From assembly GCA_050084985.1 (NCBI GenBank), contig JBITNC010000001.1, positions 1,054,001-1,118,000 of the forward strand: 64,000 bases of DNA. Direction: 5' to 3'. The notes below the pieces were generated by a model, which saw only the letters and a list, made by a program, of their open reading frames with translations, searched no databases and was not told the origin of the DNA. Each line of letters opens with the position of its first letter. The stretch's first letter is position 1. A program made the translations under genes and the position numbers. Source of the DNA: Nageia nagi. Lineage: Eukaryota; Pinophyta. Of the stretch, positions 57,991-64,000 are shown one piece after another.

Positions 57991-58084
57991 TGGTTTTCTT
58001 TCAAACCAAACTTCGTAGGGGGTAATTTTGTTCAAGCTTATTATAGGAGATCGGTTCAAAATTTATAGTGCTATCCTTATTGCT

Positions 58085-58790
58085 TTAGCCCAAATAAGCA
58101 TTGGGTAATTTTTTACTTTGCATCATGCTTCTTGTCATTTCAACAAGAGTCTTATTTTTTCTTTTTGCTACTCCATTTTGATGTGGTTTGTAGGGAGAGG
58201 TAAGATGCCTCCTAATGCCATTCTCCTTGCAAAATTGAAAAAATTCATTGCTATAGTATTCCCCTCCTCTACCACTTCTCAAACAATTCACATGATGCCC
58301 ACTTTGTTTCTTAATAAACAATTTGAATTCCTTAAAATAATCAAATACCTTATCTTTGCTTGAGATAAAATAAATCCAACTCATTCTAGTGAAATCATCA
58401 ATAAAAGTAATAAAGTAAGAGGATTTACCAAAATTTGAGTTTGCATAGGCCGAAAAATGTTAGCATGGACCAATTGGAGAGGATATTTTGCTCTCCATGC
58501 TTCATCCTTTGAAAACTTTCCCCTTTCTTGCTTTTTTATTGCATGTGTTTTCAAACTCCAAAAATTTAAGTGCCCAAGCCTCATATGCCAAAGTTTACTC
58601 TTGTCCTCAACTCCCATAAAAACATAGCTTCCATCTTTCCTAAGAAATTTTATAGGAAGGAGTTTATTTTCAGTCATATTAATAGTGGTCACAAGCCTCT
58701 CACCATGATTTTTATCATAAATTTTGCATGTTTTATCTTCAAACATCAATTTATAATTCTTTTTAAGCATTCAAACAATACTTAACAAAC
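58085..58790 (-). pseudogene. copia GAG-pre-integrase and integrase core
   Basis: 58770-58381 encodes KSKLWHMRLGHLNFWSLKTH (pre-integrase zinc region, Cys pair not seen downstream). In the next frame, 58384-58085 has FKEFKLFIKKQSGHHVNCLR, SGRGGEYYSNEF where SDRGGEY is usual (second catalytic Asp changed to Gly), and PHQNGVAKRKNKTLVEMTRS with the Glu position as Lys. Two of the catalytic acids are therefore altered. Confidence 0.88.
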
Positions 58791-58879
58791 TTTGTTTTAA
58801 ATTCAAAGTGTATTAAATGTTTTTACCTTCATGATTCCCTTTTTGTCAAAAATTACATCTTTCCTTTACCAATAATCTC

Positions 58880-59140
58880 CAATCTCTTCTCATATCTCGA
58901 TATCACATTGGATTTGTAGGAGTAATAATTGAGGAAAGTAATAATTTCTCATCGATCATGTGATTTGAGCATCCATTATCCAATAGCCAAGTCTCATCTT
59001 CAAGTTTTTGAGAATCTTTCATTAACAAGAATAATTATTCTTCACCATATCCATGCTCATCCTCTCCATAATTTAGTACTTTTCCTTCATGTGTTGCTTC
59101 ATTTTTCATTCATACTCAAGATGGCCAAATTTATTATAGT
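58880..59140 (-). pseudogene. copia protease remnant
   Basis: The minus strand reads DETWLLDNGCSNHMIDEKLL with the active-site triplet at 58980-58972. It is Asp-Asn-Gly rather than the usual Asp-Ser/Thr-Gly. The preceding Lys-rich linker corresponds to the region after the gag zinc knuckle. Confidence 0.8.
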
Positions 59141-59199
59141 AATATCATTGCATATTTCTTTTATCTTTACCTCTAACTAGCTCCTCTTCCAAGTGTCTC

Positions 59200-59990
59200 C
59201 CCCTTAATGATGATGTTGGCTCATTTTTTGAGTTTTTATCTCTCCCTCTTCCTCTTCCTAAAGAGCCTTTATTCCTCCTCTTCTGGATCTACCTCTTCTT
59301 CTTACACCTCTACCTTATCCTCTTCCTTTTCCTTCATTCTCTTTTATGGAGAATGGTTGCTCATCATTGTTACTTGTTCCTCCTTTTATCCTCTTCAAAA
59401 TTCTCTCTTCATGAGCTATGAGAGAACCAACTAAGTTATCAATTTTCATGGTAGAAATATCTTTTATTTCTTCAAGAATAAGTGCATCATGGTCATATAT
59501 ATCTATCAAGGTTATCAAAACCTTCTTGATTACAACCTCCTTCTTTATATTCTCTCCTAGAGTGGCCATTTTATTGATTATGGATTTCACTCTCACACAA
59601 TAATCTTTAGCAATCTCCTTCTCTTCATTGCTTCATTTTCTCAAACTCCCTTCTTAGTTTTTGGAGTTTTACTTCTTTCACTTTGAGGTTCTCTTGATAG
59701 AATTCTCTCAATATTGCCCATGCTTCCTAGGTTGAGACACAAGCTGAGATTTTGGGGAAGATGCTCTTTTCCAAAGCTGCTTGTATGAAAGATAGAGCCA
59801 TGGAGTTTTGCTTCTCATTCTTCTTTGAATCTACACTCAAGGTACTCCAATATGGAGGATCATTGTAGCCAGATTATACAATATCCCAATAGCCTTTTCC
59901 TTTTAGGAGATTCTTCATTCGAACACTCCAATACTCATAGTCACTTCCATAAAATTCTAGAATGGTGATTGAATTTGAGTTGCTTGCCAT
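59200..59990 (-). pseudogene. copia gag remnant
   Basis: The start ATG is at 59990 on the minus strand, about 45 bases inside the PBS: MASNSNSITILEFYGSDYEY, then WSVRMKNLLKGKGYWDIV, the copia gag N-terminal signature. It is followed by AWAILREFYQ and, in the frame 59596-59315, SIINKMATLGENIKKEVVIK then LVGSLIAHEERILKRIKGG. A stop follows YWDIV and others follow. The zinc knuckle is not preserved clearly. Confidence 0.85.
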
Positions 59991-60032
59991 TTCTTCTCTT
60001 CTCTTTCTTGAACCCAAACTAATCCAACAAAT

Positions 60033-60043
60033 CTCTGATACCA
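60033..60043 (-). promoter_or_regulatory. copia primer binding site
   Basis: The minus strand reads TGGTATCAGAG, a perfect match to the initiator-Met tRNA type PBS. It is two bases inside the 5' LTR end at 60046. Confidence 0.92.
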
Positions 60044-60045
60044 AA

Positions 60046-60501
60046 TGAAATTATTCAATAAATTTAAATAAGCAAATTGCTCAATAATTCAATTTTGCAA
60101 CTTAAACTATGAAAACAAACACAACAATAGAAAACTAGAATTTAACTAACACCCAAATATGTATTGAGAATATGATTCACACACATACATAATTATACTA
60201 CTTGCAAATACATCACACACAACCTTAAAGGTCATAGGTGACCTTTACCCTTCAGATTACAAGCTAGAATAAGAAACAAACATGAAATAAACACCAAAAT
60301 GTAAAAAATGACACACATAGAAAACACTGCTAGCCAATGGGTTGGTTATAGTTTGGACTAACTAGTGGACCAGTTACAGTTTGGACTAACCGATCTACAA
60401 CATACCGATTTGTAGATAGAGAAGAGACACTCCAAAATAAAGATGACAATATAAGTTTAATTTTGATGCTTCAAGTTGTGCTAAGGTCTTAAAAGTCTTC
60501 A
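60046..60501 (-). repeat. copia 5' LTR (456 bp)
   Basis: On the + strand it begins TGAAATTATTCAATAAATTT and ends AAAGTCTTCA. It resembles the 3' LTR along its whole length, with about one difference in eight to ten bases by eye and one fewer 28-bp unit. It is flanked outside by ATTGA. Confidence 0.9.
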
Positions 60502-60900
60502 ATTGATAGAATTTATCTCAAAGTTTTTTGCAAATTCCATAGTCAAAGCCTCATTTGACTTACAAAAATTTTCAAAGAAGCTCATGAGGTGTTGTTTCCA
60601 CATCTTTCTCCTTTTTTTAACTCTTGCATAGTTTTTGGCTCTTTTTTCTACTTGTGTCCACATGGTAGTATAGTTGATAGGTCTCTGCAACCAATTTTAT
60701 TTAAATTTGGGAAGGTTCAAGAGTGTAGGTCATTTTGTAGGTAGGGTAGTATTAACAATGTCCCCTAAAAGTACTCAATTTTGCCACCTCTTTTAGTCAT
60801 TAGAATCTCACCATGTGGTATGACTTTGTAATTTGTGAACACCAATCTCTAGTATTCTAGAGCACTGTTTCATAATACAACTTTAAAATCATTAATCCTA
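60502..60900 (-). pseudogene. unidentified coding region, 5' part, split by the copia insertion
   Basis: The minus-strand frame 60690-60502 encodes a basic stretch (RAKNYARVKKRRKMWKQHLM) and FFENFCKSNEALTMEFAKNF, ending EINSI at the target site. With the element and one ATTGA removed, the frame continues without a break into NLKGHTILVTKE at 55296 and below. Sequence above 60690 may extend it in another frame. The family is not identified. Confidence 0.5.
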
Positions 60901-61231
60901 ATTCCTAAGTTAGAATAAATATATATCCATTATTCTATGATAGTTGATGTGATAGTTGACAACATGGATAATATTTTTGTATGTTTCCCAAATCAAATTT
61001 AGCTCCTCATTCCTAGCAATGAAATTCCCATTACATAAGATCTCTTGGATATTACACCCAATTTCTTGATGTGATATATTTGGAATATATGCATGTCAGT
61101 GTCAATGTTAGTGATAAAGTCAAGCTCACCAACTATTCATTTCTTCCCTAAAGAGATGGAAAGTGGTGACCTAGCATTATTCTAGAGCAATTACATCACT
61201 TAATTTTGGAGCATGTCAAGCCGTGCCCAAT
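60901..61231. other. AT-rich stretch, nothing identified
   Basis: No frame, RNA gene or repeat boundary is supported here. Confidence 0.35.
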
Positions 61232-61523
61232 GTTAAAATTTGATGTTTCCTTTCCTCGTCAATAATTTTTTTATGATAGTTTTAATATTATAATGCCCAT
61301 CAGTATACACTTAAATTATTTTTATCTTCTAAATATATTAAAAATATAATAAAATTATCTTTAGTGTGGATATTAAAGATGGATATATTTTTTAACTATT
61401 ATACATATTTTTAATGGTAATAAAAAATATATACCCTTCATATGTGATAGTTGGAAAATAAAAATAGTTGTAAAAAATATTTAAAAATACCAAAAATATT
61501 CAATATGGGCATCAAATTTTAAC
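61232..61523. mobile_element. MITE-like element (candidate)
   Basis: Perfect 14-bp inverted ends, GTTAAAATTTGATG at 61232-61245 and its complement at 61510-61523, bound 292 bp of very AT-rich DNA with no frame. The size and structure fit a small non-autonomous DNA transposon. No convincing target duplication is visible. Confidence 0.4.
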
Positions 61524-62837
61524 CCTACTCTTTACATGTTTCTAAGCACCTAATAACTTAGTTTTGCTACTAGAATTGGAAGTTTAGTGGTTTTTAAGTT
61601 GAAAATTAATTTCAAAGTCACCAAAAGACATATGAAATTGTAAAATAATTAGTGACTCTTGAATGTGATGCACTAGAATCACCTTGAGTTGTACAATTTT
61701 GGAATAACTGAAAGAAAGTTTTTAAAATACTAAAAAGAGTTGAAACAAAACCTTAAATTGATAAATATCTAAATGATGAAATAAAAATTTTAAATGAAAT
61801 ATAACTAAAATAAATGATCAAATTGATAAATTGATAAAAGCTATTAATTGAGTGCTACAAATAGTAGTCTATGATAGTTGAAAAAGTCCAAATAATTTAA
61901 ATAACCCTTCAAGGTTTTGCTCCTCATTCACATTGGTATTATCTATTCCATTTTCAAAGTTATCATTAAGATCAACTTTTGTGACTATTTTTTAGTACTC
62001 AAACCTCTCCTTTATGTCATAGAAGTCCAAGCTTCTAATGCCCTATCCATTGAAAAATTAGCAACAAAGTGGTGTGACACATATAACCTAATGCACCTAT
62101 CTAAGTGCTTTTCTAATTTGTTTCATTATTTTGATTTAATGAATGATAAAGCAATGAAAAACTCTTTCATCTTCTAGTAACCCCAATAACATTGTTTAAC
62201 ATAATTCATACAAATAATAATATTTACTAATATCTTCTCTCAATATAGAATTTACATATAGTTTGACCCATTGTGAGTGAATGGCACCTACAACATGTGG
62301 ATTAGGTAATTTCTTGTATTGCACAAGCATGGTCAGTGCAAAATTATATGATTGTCTACTTAATAAATATTTATTTAAAAGATCATCAAATAGAATACCA
62401 TTGACTTCATAAGGTTTACAAAAAATGGGTAATCAGAACATCCATAAATTTTGTAAAAGTATTTTCAATAAGTTGTAACCCATTTGAATGACTCCAAAAA
62501 TTTGCATAGACAACACTCACTACTTTAATTAATTCATCTCTACTATTTTTTTTCTTGATTTCATTTACCAATTCCACACTAATATTCCTAAATTAGACCA
62601 TAGAACTACAACTGTTCTTTCAAATTGAACTAATCCATGAACTTATATTTCTTCAAACTCTAAGCCAATTGTATATTCATCTCTCAGATAAATATGCATT
62701 GAAATCATTCTCCCATTTACATTTAGACAAAGCTAATCATTAATATCAAATTTTAAGTAAGTATTTGGATGTTTGATATCAATTAACATTCTCCAATCTT
62801 GAAAATGTTTACCATCATAACTTGATTCTAAAATGTA
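61524..62837. other. AT-rich stretch, probably the decayed end of the hAT-like region
   Basis: It lies just downstream (minus-strand sense) of the transposase-like frames and may hold its C-terminal part in broken form, but I recognise no motif such as the hAT dimerisation block. Confidence 0.35.
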
Positions 62838-64000
62838 TCACATATTCAATTGTTGGAAAAGTTGAATTTTCAAATGGATGAAGTCATTTATGTATATATA
62901 TCTTTTTTGAGCATGTTTCATCAAGCTATTTAATAGTTGCAACATGGTAATCATACTTGCTAAAGTTAACAATGAGTCCAAATCTATTAATCGATCCAAA
63001 ATATCCTTGACCTTGTCAACAGTTCTCCTATTTACATGCACATAACTTGCAAGGGACTTATACTCACTAAGCATACTTCTTGCTAGTTCAAATAGAGATA
63101 TCCATCTTCTTTCTACATCTTTGAGTAGCCTTTTCACTTCTTTAATACCTACAACAAAAGCTTGAAAGCCCCATAATTTGTTTTCGGCTAATACCTCTAA
63201 AGGCATGGGACTCACATATTAAATTTTCAATATTTTTTACATTGTCATAATTGCTAACAATTTTATAGGTAAGAATTATTCTATGTGCCATGAAATGCAT
63301 TAGAATCACATAAGGGGCACTTCTTAATTTAATTATGATACAAAGGCCATTCCTCACACTATGCATAACCGAGGCTCCATCATAACCTACACGAATTAGA
63401 TTTTTTTCTAATTGAGAAATCATCCATACCAACAATCTCTTTTAAATGGGATAAAACCAAACTATAAATATTTTTTACATTGTAGTTCTCATCCATTTTA
63501 ACAATAGATAAAAGATGGGACACTCTTCTTAGTTTCTTAAAAGTGTACAAGTGAGTACATATCCATGATGTTTTTTTAATAGCTGTAACCCTCATCAATA
63601 GATAATGAAATGAATTATGCATTGGATACATATTTTTTAAATATTCCAACTCTATCATTTCTAGGCAATCTACTATTTCTCATGCAGTAGTTTCTAACCA
63701 ATGGGACTGAGAGATGTTCATTAACCTGACACACTGATATAACACCTTATAATCTACAAAGTATGAAATAGGCCTACCCTTTTTAAGAATATACAAAATT
63801 ATGTGAAATTGTATCTACTTAGCTAACAAGTTAGCATCATTCATTTTATCGAAATGGTATGAAATGTGTGCTCTAGTCCTTTAGATGTTTTCTTGCTCTT
63901 TTTGGAATTTAGCATATTATAAAGCATATTTACTATGATTGCATTTATCTTTAGATTTATACTAGCTTTCTCTAAGTAGTTTACCATCTGGTCCTTTTAT
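62838..64000 (-). pseudogene. hAT-superfamily transposase-like protein (ZNF862/DUF4371 type), partial and broken
   Basis: It reads on the minus strand from the right edge. KKGRPISYF (near 63785) resembles the KEG-x-P(M)-x-x-F start of DUF4371-type proteins, and an E-I-V-D-C-L-E motif follows. Then KKTSWICTHLYTF and IRVGYDGASVMHSVRNGLCI (63390-63330), the hAT D-G-A-x-V-M-x-G-x-x-x-G-(V/L) box, lead to YVILMHFMAHRIILTYKIVS (H-C-x-A-H-R-L). LLKDVERRWISLFELARSML (63130-63070) matches the TRW(I/L)S motif. At least two frame changes and a stop are seen. Its start lies outside the window. Confidence 0.7.

Larger units (their letters stand above)
55303..60501 (-). mobile_element. complete Ty1/copia retrotransposon, minus strand, 5-bp TSD
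   Basis: LTRs at 60501-60046 (5') and 55811-55303 (3') enclose gag, protease, integrase, RT and RNase H in copia order on the minus strand. A PBS lies at 60043-60033 and a purine tract at 55825-55812. The 5 bases outside each end are identical, ATTGA at 55298-55302 and 60502-60506, a target-site duplication that confirms both ends. Length 5199 bp. LTRs differ by many substitutions and one 28-bp unit, so the insertion is not recent. All ORFs have stops or frameshifts. Confidence 0.95.

Noticed and set aside
1-64000. CRISPR array, bacterial operons or organellar DNA
   Set aside because: No regularly spaced identical repeats with unique spacers. The spliced gene and plant retroelements show that this is nuclear plant DNA.

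Overview
The window looks like nuclear DNA of a large, repeat-rich plant genome, probably a conifer. It is AT-rich and filled with decayed Ty1/copia and Ty3/gypsy LTR retrotransposons on both strands. It also carries a Penelope-like element with a GIY-YIG endonuclease, a type reported from conifer genomes, and a single ordinary spliced host gene. The conifer assignment is an inference; that it is a plant is close to certain from the gene and the element families.

Layout. 1-11.7 kb: copia elements of one family on the + strand, with a minus-strand gypsy deletion derivative placed between two copies. 13.4-17.3 kb: a minus-strand Tat-like gypsy element (gag, protease, RT). 18.2-18.7 kb: a minus-strand DUF4283-like fragment. 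20.2 kb: a strong fold-back palindrome. 20.4, 21.1 and 41.1 kb: SINE-like tRNA-derived sequences. 21.5-39 kb: the ATG9 locus. It has a G+C-richer probable 5' noncoding exon near 21.5-22.2 kb, a possible 8.8-kb first intron holding a Penelope-like element (23.6-25.4 kb) and a short LTR element (27.2-28.9 kb), then nine coding exons from 31.1 to 39.0 kb.

43-52 kb: a minus-strand gag joined to an LTR, local tandem repeats, an unidentified + strand decayed coding stretch, and a minus-strand chromovirus integrase whose upstream edge is a 33-bp minisatellite. 52.9-60.7 kb: an unidentified minus-strand coding region split by a complete 5.2-kb minus-strand copia element with a 5-bp target duplication (ATTGA). 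Removing the element and one ATTGA lets the flanking reading frame run straight through. 62.8 kb to the end: a minus-strand hAT-type transposase relative that runs off the window.

The only likely functional host gene is ATG9, the multi-pass membrane lipid scramblase of autophagosome formation. Its exon boundaries are clean and its total length matches the family. As given, however, the sequence has frame breaks in the first and last coding exons. These sit next to short homopolymers and could be assembly errors or real decay. No retroelement in the window has an intact polyprotein.
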